From: a virus
Virus record (IMG/VR): IMGVR_UViG_3300046455_000160
Span: 1-21,044 of that record
DNA: 21,044 nt
Direction: 5' to 3' (one strand)
Shown: in pieces, positions 8,319 to 15,053 of the stretch
Layout of the letters: each line of letters opens with the position of its first letter
Position numbering within the stretch: position 1 is the first letter of the stretch
Notes under the pieces: model-generated
What the model saw: the letters and a program-made list of their open reading frames with translations, nothing else
The model's database searches: none
What the model was told of the DNA's origin: nothing
Translations under genes and position numbers: made by a program

Positions 8319-8346
8319 TAAAAAAGCCCAGCGCGATGGCTGGGCT
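8319..8346 (-). terminator. First late-leader intrinsic terminator (tR'-like)
   Basis: A 7-bp stem AGCCCAG/CTGGGCT (8325-8331 with 8340-8346) with an 8-base loop is followed by six U on the minus strand. It lies about 75 bases downstream of the predicted late promoter and before any gene, the layout of a Q-controlled terminator. Confidence 0.85.
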
Positions 8347-8425
8347 CTACCGAACGATTTGTGCTTCTGCGAGAGGCTGTTCGGATTTCAATTGTTTGAA
8401 GCGGTAAAACCGCATACTGGAAAGG

Positions 8426-8455
8426 AATATACCCCAAACCGTCCGGACGATTCAA
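8426..8455 (-). promoter_or_regulatory. Predicted late promoter (pR' equivalent)
   Basis: Minus-strand TTGAAT (8455-8450) and TATATT (8431-8426) are separated by 18 bases. The -35 overlaps the stop codon of the Q gene. A small GCGGT/ACCGC hairpin (8401-8413) lies just past the expected start of transcription, followed by two terminators and then the holin gene. Confidence 0.6.
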
Positions 8456-8820
8456 GCAGCTTCGGTGAGCCTGTCATCGATAATCGCCTCTACCCACAAC
8501 TCAGCTGACTTGACCAGAGACTCGGCGCGAGGCTTTGAAACATCGATCTTCCTTCCAATGGCGCTGTAGCTGATCTCCCATGAGTAGCGGTAGATGAGCG
8601 CATCGCCCATTTTGGCGTTCTTGTGCCGCAATCTGGCCACGATCCCGTCAATCAACATGCATAGGTCTTCGCTGATCATGGCTGTGGGGCCACTGGAGTG
8701 CTGCTCAACGTTGTCGCGCATCAACGCATAGTGTGGTGACACGTATCGCGGAATGCCGTCGCCGTAACGCAGCCAGATGCCCCACTGAGAGAGGAGATAG
8801 AAGATATCGAGTGCTTTCAT
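8452..8820 (-). CDS. Late-gene antiterminator Q family protein
   Basis: A 122-residue protein of the Q antitermination family. Residues about 45-115 carry AMISEDLCMLIDGIVARLRH, MGDALIYRYSWEISYSAIGRKIDVSK and a final helix, giving the helix-turn-helix pattern of these proteins. Q binds DNA near the late promoter and modifies RNA polymerase so that it reads through terminators. The context agrees: a promoter and two tandem terminators follow at once, then all late genes. The start at 8820 overlaps the stop of the phosphoesterase gene (ATGA). It is the last gene of the leftward early operon. Confidence 0.85.
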   Translation of the reverse strand: MKALDIFYLLSQWGIWLRYGDGIPRYVSPHYALMRDNVEQHSSGPTAMISEDLCMLIDGIVARLRHKNAKMGDALIYRYSWEISYSAIGRKIDVSKPRAESLVKSAELWVEAIIDDRLTEAA

Positions 8821-9956
8821 GCTGCCACCTCTTTCAACATGGACGGATGTACGGTGTGGCGGGCCACCTCACCATGCTCGCGGTGCAGGACGATGGCCTT
8901 CATGTTCTGGCGCGATCTCCAACCACCGGCAGTGGCGTAGCTATCGTTCGGCGCCAGGGTGTTGAACGACTCGACGGTGCAGCCCGGGTATTCCTTCTTC
9001 GTCTCGTGGTGGATGTGGCCAGTCCACCAGTAGCGGTGCAGGGTTTCGCCCCAGTCCTTGGCGCGGTCAGTTGCCATGACACCCGGCAGTTTGTCGGCCT
9101 TGCTGGTGTGTCCGTGGTGCATACCGATGAGGTTCTTGCCCCAGCGGTAGTAGCTGAAGACGCTCGGCGAGGTTTCGACGGTGACGCGCGGCTCGTTGGC
9201 GTACAGGTGGGCGAACAGGCGACTCAACCAGACGGCGCCGGTTTCGTCGTGGTTGCCGATGACGTGGACCACATGCACGAACTTGTGCTTGGTCAATGCC
9301 GACTCGACGCACTGGCGCATCGCGAGAATGAGAATGTCGACCATCTTCGCGTAGCGGCTGTCTGCATCCAGGTGGTGGCCACTGCGCGGGGTGATGGCTG
9401 CCATGGAGTCGTAATGGCAAGCGTCACCGAGATTGATTATCAACGCCGTCTCGGTCGGTGGCGCGGACTCAACCAGTGAAGCCATGGCCGCGCAGTGCAC
9501 GCGCTCGGCGATGCTCAGGTCCCAGTCCTCCCCACACTCGGCGGCCCAGATGTACTCCCCGAAGTGCGGATCGCCGATTGGGTAGGCCGTCATCAAGTCC
9601 GGCAGGTACTCACCAGCGAATGGGCGCGCTGGTACGTGCGGCAAGTCCTTCACCGCCGCTTCACACGAGGCCTCAATGAGGGCCTGTAATGCTTCGCCGT
9701 CGGTGTTTGTCTTGACCCAGGACAGCAGCGGCTCCGTCTCACCGCGGCGCATGAGCTGGGACGTACCCTTGATCTTCAGGAACGGTGGCAGCTTCGTCTC
9801 GATGTGCATTTCCGGGATATGCCCCTTCAGCGCCATCCGTGCCTTGCGCTTCTGCAAGCTGCGGACATTGAGCCCGAGGTACTCGGCAGCCTTGACGACC
9901 CCCATAGTCTTAAACGCTTCGATGATCTGCTCGTCAGTGACTTTGCGTTCGGCCAT
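8817..9956 (-). CDS. Calcineurin-like metallophosphoesterase with N-terminal HTH
   Basis: A 379-residue protein. Residues 6-45 look like a helix-turn-helix (MGVVKAAEYLGLNVRSLQKRK). From about 122 all metallophosphoesterase motifs are present: GDPH (D129, H131), GDACH (D178, H181), GNHDE (N235, H236, D237), MHHGH (H280-H283) and GHIHH (H314, H316). These bind two metal ions and hydrolyse phosphoesters; the substrate is unknown. It sits just before Q, as the phosphatase gene ninI does in lambda, though it is longer and has the added DNA-binding-like domain. The start overlaps the upstream stop by one base (TAATG). Confidence 0.9.
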   Translation of the reverse strand: MAERKVTDEQIIEAFKTMGVVKAAEYLGLNVRSLQKRKARMALKGHIPEMHIETKLPPFLKIKGTSQLMRRGETEPLLSWVKTNTDGEALQALIEASCEAAVKDLPHVPARPFAGEYLPDLMTAYPIGDPHFGEYIWAAECGEDWDLSIAERVHCAAMASLVESAPPTETALIINLGDACHYDSMAAITPRSGHHLDADSRYAKMVDILILAMRQCVESALTKHKFVHVVHVIGNHDETGAVWLSRLFAHLYANEPRVTVETSPSVFSYYRWGKNLIGMHHGHTSKADKLPGVMATDRAKDWGETLHRYWWTGHIHHETKKEYPGCTVESFNTLAPNDSYATAGGWRSRQNMKAIVLHREHGEVARHTVHPSMLKEVAA

Positions 9957-10231
9957 TATTTGCGCTCCGCGAGTGCTTCAGCCTTGAGGGCGGCATAGGC
10001 CACGCAGTCTTCGGCGGAGTCAGCGTGATACTCCGGTCGCTGCCACTGGCGGACGTCCTTGAGGATCTGGAGCAATAACCAACCTTCAGCTTCGCTGATC
10101 AGTTGGCCTGTAATGGTGTTGAACGCCGACACAGCAGTGCCCATGCTGCGCTCGCCTTCCGGCTTGTCGTACTGCTTGCCCCGTTCCAGCATAAGAGCCT
10201 GGGCCTTACCGAGAAATTCGTGAGCCTTCAT
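9956..10231 (-). CDS. DUF6378-like phage protein
   Basis: A 91-residue protein (starts MKAHEFLGKAQALMLERGKQ). The frame opens further upstream, but the ATG at 10231 has AGGAG about 9 bases before it and overlaps the stop of the tiny upstream gene. Segments such as RGKQYDKPEGERSMGTAV and the helix with WLLLQILKDVRQWQ and EDCVAYAALKAE match the small, MazG-like helical proteins I associate with DUF6378. No reaction is established. The stop overlaps the start of the phosphoesterase gene. Confidence 0.83.
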   Translation of the reverse strand: MKAHEFLGKAQALMLERGKQYDKPEGERSMGTAVSAFNTITGQLISEAEGWLLLQILKDVRQWQRPEYHADSAEDCVAYAALKAEALAERK

Positions 10232-10326
10232 GCGAACATCTCCTGATGAATCAATATTCCGAAAAAACAGGCCATGTAGAGGAAGCTGACAACACAGGCG
10301 ATGCACATCCAAAGATCAAACTTCAT
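10228..10326 (-). CDS. Tiny single-pass membrane protein (32 aa)
   Basis: The frame has ATGA overlaps at both ends: its ATG overlaps the upstream stop and its TGA overlaps the start of the DUF6378-like gene. The 32-residue product is nearly all one hydrophobic helix (about residues 5-26) with three Cys. Perfect packing between two genes argues that it is translated, although an alternative is a coupling device without a protein function. Confidence 0.6.
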   Translation of the reverse strand: MKFDLWMCIACVVSFLYMACFFGILIHQEMFA

Positions 10327-10526
10327 GCCGCCTTCCCCCTGGTCAATTCAAAATGGTCGATGCATGCAGCCTTGGCCTTCTCGTAGTCCATGCCTGAATG
10401 CAGAATCTTTCCTGACGGCAGGCGCGCGACGTAAGCCATGTCCTTTTTTGCGTTCATCACGTATTTGCAGATCATGTATCCGCTGTCGGAGATGAGCCGC
10501 CACTCGGTGTCTTTCTTCCATTTCAT
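10323..10526 (-). CDS. Small phage protein of unknown function
   Basis: A 67-residue basic protein (starts MKWKKDTEWRLISDSGYM). The frame extends upstream to 10652, but the ATG at 10526 makes an ATGA overlap with the preceding stop and has an AGGTGA-like ribosome site. It has a KDMAYVARLPSGKIL segment suggesting small beta strands and a C-terminal helix. No family recognised. Confidence 0.72.
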   Translation of the reverse strand: MKWKKDTEWRLISDSGYMICKYVMNAKKDMAYVARLPSGKILHSGMDYEKAKAACIDHFELTRGKAA

Positions 10527-10795
10527 GGCTTCACCTTCCGAATGCCAGCGGTTTTTACCCAGCGACGGACATACAGTTCGCAGCCACTCGTCAAACAGAC
10601 GCCATTGGCAAACCCTGTATGCGTCTTTGGAGTGCCGCAGCCGCAGTTGCACTTCGGCTTGCGCCCAGCGCGCTTGGGACGCAACTCCATATACCGGATA
10701 TGCTCAGCAAGACCGCCAACCTGACCCCATCCAGCGGTGCCGCCACGCATCGCCGCAGAGCGTGCGGTGTTAGAGAGATTGTTCAGATCCGTCAT
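10523..10795 (-). CDS. Small Cys-rich protein, possible metal-binding finger
   Basis: A 90-residue protein (starts MTDLNNLSNTARSAAMRGG). Residues about 49-73 hold CNCGCG, then two more Cys (C67 and C72), which could bind a zinc ion. The basic N-terminal and central parts (RPKRAGRKPK) would suit nucleic acid binding. The ATG at 10795 overlaps the stop of the upstream small gene; the longer frame to 10987 is a read-through of that other gene. Function unknown. Confidence 0.72.
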   Translation of the reverse strand: MTDLNNLSNTARSAAMRGGTAGWGQVGGLAEHIRYMELRPKRAGRKPKCNCGCGTPKTHTGFANGVCLTSGCELYVRRWVKTAGIRKVKP

Positions 10796-10935
10796 GGCTT
10801 CGCCCTCACCGTTGTGGCCAGACCCTGAAGATCCTTCGCCATGCAGTCGCGCTTCCACTTGGGCCATTTGGCTACGAGCTCGGCGCAGGCCTGGCAGTGC
10901 TCGCGGAGGGTGAGCTGCTTCGTTGGCTTGCTCAT
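10792..10935 (-). CDS. Small unknown protein (47 aa)
   Basis: A 47-residue protein (starts MSKPTKQLTLREHCQAC) with three Cys and several Lys/Trp. Both ends form ATGA overlaps with neighbouring genes in the same operon. It is too short for a family call. The overlap pattern and phage-like composition support translation. Confidence 0.65.
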   Translation of the reverse strand: MSKPTKQLTLREHCQACAELVAKWPKWKRDCMAKDLQGLATTVRAKP

Positions 10936-11063
10936 CGCACACCCCGCGCAATCCGGTCCCGGCGCAGCAGGCGGCGGCAGGACTCAATGAAGCCCCCAGA
11001 TAGAACCAGGAGGAAGGCGAGCCACAGATGGATCAGGATGTCGCTTGGAATGGTGATCATCAT
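10932..11063 (-). CDS. Tiny membrane protein (43 aa)
   Basis: A 43-residue frame beginning at 11063 in an ATGATG that overlaps the NinG stop and ending in an ATGA overlap with the next gene. Residues about 9-25 form one hydrophobic helix, followed by a strongly basic tail (RRLLRRDR), so the tail is expected in the cytoplasm. Function unknown. Confidence 0.6.
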   Translation of the reverse strand: MMITIPSDILIHLWLAFLLVLSGGFIESCRRLLRRDRIARGVR

Positions 11064-11698
11064 GCTGCCCTCTTGAGTTCACGGGTCTTGGCGCGGTATT
11101 CAGCGGTGATGGCTTTCAGTTCATCCACGGTGTACTTGCGGGGTTCGTGATCGGCTTCCAGTGCTTCGACTGCTTCCAAGCCGATGCGGGCGATCAAGCC
11201 AGTGCGGAAGCCCTGCGAAACCGTCTCGCCTTTGCGGGCGTGCATGTAGGAGCCCGAGTTACAGCCTTTGCACTGCAACCAGATGTTGGTCGGTACCAGG
11301 CGCAGTTCTGGGCGGGCACCCTTTCCGAGGAAGTGACCCGCATCGAACGCGCCGCCAGTCTTCCAACCCTGCGCGGACAGAATCGACTCCTGCGACTCCC
11401 CACAGCTGATGCAGCCGCTGCCAATGCTCAGCTCGTAGGTTCGGCGGTAGTCGCGGACGGCCTTCTCTGCCTCATGCAGGAACTCCGAACGCGATTTCAG
11501 CTTCTCCTTGCGCACCTTGATCTCGGCGCGCTCGACCTGGGAGAGAGCCTTGCGAGCCTTCTCCTGATTCTTCGGGGCATCCAGAATCGCGCAGGCCGGG
11601 CTGCACACTGCCTGACCGAGACGCGACGGGACGAATGAGGCCCCGCAGATTTCGACACGGCATTTCTTGGCACGTGGTGGTTTCGCTGGCAGGCTCAT
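11060..11698 (-). CDS. ninG: NinG-family recombination protein
   Basis: A 212-residue protein matching the phage NinG (Rap) family, a junction-targeting nuclease that aids phage recombination in lambda. The N-terminus has a Cys cluster (C13, C18, C32, C36), the middle a CISCGE pair (C95, C98), and an HNH-like zone with DAGHFLGKGARPELR and LQCKGCNSGSY. The family is normally about this length. It starts at 11698, overlapping the stop of the upstream gene (ATGA), and lies in the nin-like section between replication genes and Q. Confidence 0.93.
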   Translation of the reverse strand: MSLPAKPPRAKKCRVEICGASFVPSRLGQAVCSPACAILDAPKNQEKARKALSQVERAEIKVRKEKLKSRSEFLHEAEKAVRDYRRTYELSIGSGCISCGESQESILSAQGWKTGGAFDAGHFLGKGARPELRLVPTNIWLQCKGCNSGSYMHARKGETVSQGFRTGLIARIGLEAVEALEADHEPRKYTVDELKAITAEYRAKTRELKRAA

Positions 11699-11997
11699 GC
11701 CGACACCTCCCGCGACTTCTGCTGTTCAGGCTGGTGATCGCCAAGAGGCATCAGGTGGCGCGGCTCATGGACGCCGAAGCCCAGATAAACCAATTCGCCT
11801 TCAAGCACGGCGGCCAGGCCATCTCCGACCATCGTCCAGCATGGAACATCAGCGTGACGATAAACCTCGCCGTTCGGGGCCACGAAGATGTCGCCGTCAA
11901 CAACAAACTCGCGCAGCTCGCACTGTTTTCCGATGTTCTGGGTAAGGGAGTTGGCGCCCACAATCATCACAGTGTCACCGCTCTTGAACTGGCTCAT
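11695..11997 (-). CDS. Small phage protein of unknown function, KOW/SH3-like N-terminus
   Basis: A 100-residue protein. The opening FKSGDTVMIVGANSLTQNIGKQC and the later beta pattern (GELVYLGFGVHEPRHLMPLGD) suggest a small SH3-like beta barrel, common in phage nin-region proteins. Both ends overlap neighbours by ATGA. The likeness to a KOW-type fold is a visual inference, not a family match. Confidence 0.75.
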   Translation of the reverse strand: MSQFKSGDTVMIVGANSLTQNIGKQCELREFVVDGDIFVAPNGEVYRHADVPCWTMVGDGLAAVLEGELVYLGFGVHEPRHLMPLGDHQPEQQKSREVSA

Positions 11998-12509
11998 GCG
12001 GCCTCCTTGAACGCTTCGAACTCGGCCATTTCGGTCAGGCGCTCTTCGGTGAGTGACGGCCAGTCATGCAGCACCAGGTACGCGCAGCACTGGCGCCAGA
12101 AGTCTTGGAAGACCTCTTCACCCATCGAGTCGTAGGAAAGGCTGCGCGGCGTCTTACGGGTGAGCTGGCCAAGACCGGGAATGTCGAACTGCTCCTCGTC
12201 GCAGCACACACCTGACTCCAGTTGCAGGGCCTTGATGGCGTCGTGAGACTGCTTGCCAGTGAATCGGTCGATGTTCTGGCTCAGCACCCGGCCAAGACCA
12301 TGAACCAAGCCATTGAATCGTGGGTTGCGCGGTTGCTTGAGGTCGGCGCGGATCTTCGTGTTGATCTTGAAGTCCCGCTCACGGAGGATCGACCGGTCAG
12401 CGTCGGAGGACGGAACGAAGGCGGCGACCTCCTTGCCGGTGGCCGGATCAACGAGACGGCGCAGGACCAGATAGACAGGCATTGGGCGTGGTTTGGATGG
12501 GCTAGCCAC
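11994..12509 (-). CDS. DUF1367-like nin-region protein
   Basis: A 171-residue protein. The central motif KIRADLKQPRNPRFNGLVHGLGRVLSQN recalls phage DUF1367 proteins, where a similar Lys/Arg...His element occurs; I am moderately sure of that link. The C-terminal half is helical (EEVFQDFWRQCCAYLVL). It lies between the finger protein and the small gene before ninG, with short overlaps on both sides. Its role is unknown, though its neighbours are replication and recombination genes. Confidence 0.78.
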   Translation of the reverse strand: MASPSKPRPMPVYLVLRRLVDPATGKEVAAFVPSSDADRSILRERDFKINTKIRADLKQPRNPRFNGLVHGLGRVLSQNIDRFTGKQSHDAIKALQLESGVCCDEEQFDIPGLGQLTRKTPRSLSYDSMGEEVFQDFWRQCCAYLVLHDWPSLTEERLTEMAEFEAFKEAA

Positions 12510-12720
12510 GGCGCACCCCCTGAGCTTTCAACTCGGCCCGATCACCACCCTCCTTGCAGAGCTTCACGCCATCCACAGCCTTGCGGCGTGCCTCGGGGAT
12601 ATCCTCATTGCAGTCTTCGCACTCAGTGGCGCTGATGCCGGTGTAACGGGGGATCTGGGCAATCGCTTGGTCGCGGCGTTGCTCAATGAGGATGTCTGCG
12701 TCATCTGCTACGTCGGCCAT
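12502..12720 (-). CDS. DksA/TraR-like small zinc-finger protein, incomplete finger
   Basis: A 72-residue protein resembling phage members of the DksA/TraR family, which bind RNA polymerase in its secondary channel. An N-terminal helix with an acidic start (MADVADDAD) leads into CEDCNEDIPEARRKAVDGVKLCKEGG. The family finger has two CxxC pairs; here the first is intact (C34, C37) but the second reads CKEG, so the fourth Cys is missing. The start at 12720 overlaps the stop of the helicase loader gene by one base, and its end overlaps the next gene by eight bases. Confidence 0.82.
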   Translation of the reverse strand: MADVADDADILIEQRRDQAIAQIPRYTGISATECEDCNEDIPEARRKAVDGVKLCKEGGDRAELKAQGVRRG

Positions 12721-13529
12721 CAGAAGCCCTCCTTGCCGCGCTGTGATTCCCAGTCGAACTTCACCGCAATGCCGCCGCCTTCGCGCAAACGATCGACACA
12801 GCGATCACCCAGCGCGCCAGGCAACTCTTCGGCCTTCAGGTTGGAAACGATGATGGTCGGGCGCTGCTGCTCGTAGCGGCCGTTGATGATGGTGAACAAG
12901 GTGGCCAACTCGAAGTCGCTCGGCTTTTCCTTCGTGGCGCCGATCTCGTCGAGGATCAGCAGCGACGGCTTGATCATGCTGGCGAAGATCTGGCTTTCAC
13001 TCTGCTCGCTGGTTTTGTCGTAGGTGCCGCGGATCGCTTGGAGCAAACCACCGACAGTGCGATACACCGCCGTGGCGTTGCTGGTGCTCATGATTTGGTT
13101 GGCGATGGATACGGCCAGATGCGTCTTGCCGGTCCCGGGCTTCCCCAGCAGCAACAGACAGCGACCAGTCTCGAAGATCTCCGGGAAGACATCGGCATAC
13201 TTGCGGCAGATGCGCAGGGCCTCCTTCTGCTCGGCAGTCTTGGCGACGTACCCGTCAAAGGTCTTGCCGGTGAAGCGCTTTGGAATCAGTGCAGCACCGA
13301 GCTTTTCAGCCATGCGCATCCGCTCCAGCATCGCGTCTTGATCCTGCTTGCGCGCCTCTTCCTCTTCGTTGCGAATACGGCTGCACTCAGGGCAACCGGT
13401 CTTGAACTCCTTGCCGAAAATCACGTTGATTTTTTGGCTGAAGGGGCCGTGGTCTTCGCACATGGCAGGCTGGGCGTGAGGCTCGGCTACAGCGACCGAA
13501 GGCATTGCAACAACGTTTTCAGAACGCAT
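12720..13529 (-). CDS. DnaC-like helicase loader ATPase
   Basis: A 269-residue AAA+ protein of the DnaC/IstB type that would load the host replicative helicase at the phage origin. A probable N-terminal zinc site (C24, H27, C46, C49) precedes the ATPase part with Walker A GKPGTGKT near 129-136, Walker B LLILDE near 190-195, and a sensor-like IVSNL segment. Of two nearby ATGs, 13538 is flush against the GGGAGG, while 13529 lies 9 bases from it and is preferred. It follows the DUF1376 initiator, repeating the order of lambda O and P. Confidence 0.93.
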   Translation of the reverse strand: MRSENVVAMPSVAVAEPHAQPAMCEDHGPFSQKINVIFGKEFKTGCPECSRIRNEEEEARKQDQDAMLERMRMAEKLGAALIPKRFTGKTFDGYVAKTAEQKEALRICRKYADVFPEIFETGRCLLLLGKPGTGKTHLAVSIANQIMSTSNATAVYRTVGGLLQAIRGTYDKTSEQSESQIFASMIKPSLLILDEIGATKEKPSDFELATLFTIINGRYEQQRPTIIVSNLKAEELPGALGDRCVDRLREGGGIAVKFDWESQRGKEGF

Positions 13530-14307
13530 AGGTTCCATCCTCCCGCTGGGTCAGGCCAGCGGAGTAGTCGCGACTGTCGAAGCCGGTATGACGCGATTGG
13601 GGGAATGGGTGGACGTTGCTTGGCGCAGCAGAAATCTCGTCTTCCCAGCGCTTGCCGTTGAGCCAGGTGGTCGGCATGGGGATGTACTTGCCGCCGTCCT
13701 TGAGCCAATCAGTGGATACGACTTGAGCGGACAGCCCTTTGGCGATCAGGGCGAACAGGTCGTTAGTGACCTTGAGTTTCGCCCATGCCTTCTGCGCCTT
13801 GGCCTTGTCCTGTTTCCGAGGGTAAAGCGCCCAGAACTTCGGGAAGAGATCCTCCCCCGCAGGGGGTAGGGGGTGTTCTTTTATATTCTTATCTGTATCT
13901 GTATCTATATGGTTGCCATTCCGTTGCAACGGATCGTCAACGGTCGTTGAACGTTCGTTGAGTTCCTGTTGTTTTTTGAGCGCTTTTGCCTTCGCGGAGG
14001 CCTTTCCTGCGTTAGAGGCGGTGACGACCTTGCTATTCACTGCCTCAAGGTCAGCCTCAACACGGAAGTGAGCCCAGTGAGTTTCTGTGATGTGAAAGAA
14101 CTCGCTCAACGTCTCGGCAACGGAATGCCAACGGTCGTTGGGAATACGTGCAACGGTGGCGAGCCGATCAATGCGCAGCGGCTTGCCGGTCTGCCAGTAG
14201 CTGAACAGCAGGAGCATGTATGCGCCATGCTCCTCAGCAGTCAGGTGAGTGGTGTCCGCCAGATAGTCGGCAACGTAGAACTGCATGTACGGGAGCGCGG
14301 CCATCAT
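13519..14307 (-). CDS. Phage replication initiator-like protein, DUF1376 N-terminal domain
   Basis: A 262-residue protein. Residues about 8-90 match DUF1376 (MQFYVADYLADT, LTAEEHGAYMLLLFSYW), a winged-helix-like domain of phage replication proteins. Residues 100-152 are a polar linker. Residues about 154-224 carry FPKFWALYPRKQDKAKAQKAW and YIPMPTTWLNGKRWEDE, a C-terminal motif frequent in phage replication proteins. With the adjacent DnaC-like loader it would act as the lambda O equivalent. It begins at 14307 in an ATGATG overlapping the antirepressor stop; GGAGG lies just upstream, and the second ATG (14304) is equally possible. The linker DNA holds repeats described as a candidate origin. 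Confidence 0.9.
   Translation of the reverse strand: MMAALPYMQFYVADYLADTTHLTAEEHGAYMLLLFSYWQTGKPLRIDRLATVARIPNDRWHSVAETLSEFFHITETHWAHFRVEADLEAVNSKVVTASNAGKASAKAKALKKQQELNERSTTVDDPLQRNGNHIDTDTDKNIKEHPLPPAGEDLFPKFWALYPRKQDKAKAQKAWAKLKVTNDLFALIAKGLSAQVVSTDWLKDGGKYIPMPTTWLNGKRWEDEISAAPSNVHPFPQSRHTGFDSRDYSAGLTQREDGTYAF
13874..13960 (-). other. Candidate replication origin inside the initiator gene
   Basis: Two tandem 11-bp iterons (13939-13949 and 13950-13960, differing at one base) stand beside a CCGTTGCAACGG palindrome (13921-13932) and an AT-rich block (13875-13910) with GATACA direct repeats. CAACG or CGTTG elements recur at 11-bp steps. An exact third copy of one iteron lies at 14130-14140 within a CAACG series at 14107, 14118, 14129 and 14151. 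Iterons next to an AT-rich unwinding block inside the initiator gene is how lambda ori is built. Confidence 0.5.
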
Positions 14308-15044
14308 TGAGCCTCCAGCTTGTACTGAGCCCATAGGCCGGCCACCCAGGTGACGCCCTTAGGGGTAAATTTGGTTTGATTGAAAGCGTGACCGCTATCG
14401 CTGGTGCCGGTCTTCACGTCGAAACGATCAGCATTTATGTGTTGGGCGTGGGCCTGCCATTCGCCTCCCATGCGGTACATGATTTTCTTGTCGAGCAAGA
14501 ACTCGCGGAAACGAGCTTCATTGGCGCCGAGCAATTTGGCGGTCTGGCGAAAGCCCTTCAGGCCGGTTGATTCAACGTACCGATCTACAAACTCGACCTT
14601 TGGCGCGGCGATGATCAGGGCTTGGTTGGCGGCCTGTTGAAGTTCGAACTGCTCAGCCCAGGCGCGGGCCGCTGCGGCGGGATTGGAAAAGTCTGGCAGC
14701 GTGACGGACTGGCGTGACTCAAGCGCTTGCCACCGGTCTACCAGCGCAGCGGTGAACTCTGGGCTGAGCTGTGCAACGACTACGAAACTGTCGCGCTTGC
14801 TCACCTGGTATTGCTCGACGATCTGCTGCAGATGATTTTTAACTTCCACCAATGGTGGGAGTTGGATGGTTCCGCGTTCTGCAAGTCGTTCAATGGTCCG
14901 CTTCACACTATCGTGGCGCGAACCGACCAGCTCCGCGATTTCTAGGCTGGACATCGAAACCACTCGCGACACGTTTTCAGAGATAACGAAACGGGGGGCG
15001 GCATGGATGGATCGGGGATTGACATTGCTTTGTTCTGTACGCAT
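14304..15044 (-). CDS. Antirepressor: Rha-like N-terminal and KilAC C-terminal domains
   Basis: A 246-residue regulator. Residues about 28-110 fit the Rha domain (SSLEIAELVGSRHDSVKRTIERL, SFVVVAQLSPEFTAALVDRWQALE). Residues about 130-240 fit the KilAC/ANT antirepressor domain (LQQAANQALIIAAPKVEFVDRYV, FRQTAKLLGANEARFREFL). Such proteins inactivate phage repressors or redirect phage development. It starts at 15044 with GAGGTGA a few bases upstream. On the opposite strand, a promoter overlapping this start and a terminator just upstream suggest control by a short antisense RNA. Confidence 0.9.
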   Translation of the reverse strand: MRTEQSNVNPRSIHAAPRFVISENVSRVVSMSSLEIAELVGSRHDSVKRTIERLAERGTIQLPPLVEVKNHLQQIVEQYQVSKRDSFVVVAQLSPEFTAALVDRWQALESRQSVTLPDFSNPAAAARAWAEQFELQQAANQALIIAAPKVEFVDRYVESTGLKGFRQTAKLLGANEARFREFLLDKKIMYRMGGEWQAHAQHINADRFDVKTGTSDSGHAFNQTKFTPKGVTWVAGLWAQYKLEAQ

Positions 15045-15047
15045 TAT
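15019..15047 (+). promoter_or_regulatory. Predicted promoter antisense to the antirepressor start
   Basis: Plus-strand TTGACA (15019-15024, perfect -35) and CATTAT (15042-15047, -10-like) are exactly 17 bases apart. Transcription would begin near 15054, opposite the Shine-Dalgarno of the antirepressor gene, with an intrinsic terminator about 40 bases on. Confidence 0.55.
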
Positions 15048-15053
15048 TCACCT

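Noticed and set aside
8733-9479. Plus-strand frame (248 codons) opposite the phosphoesterase gene
   Set aside because: The minus frame holds every metallophosphoesterase motif; the plus frame is a shadow.
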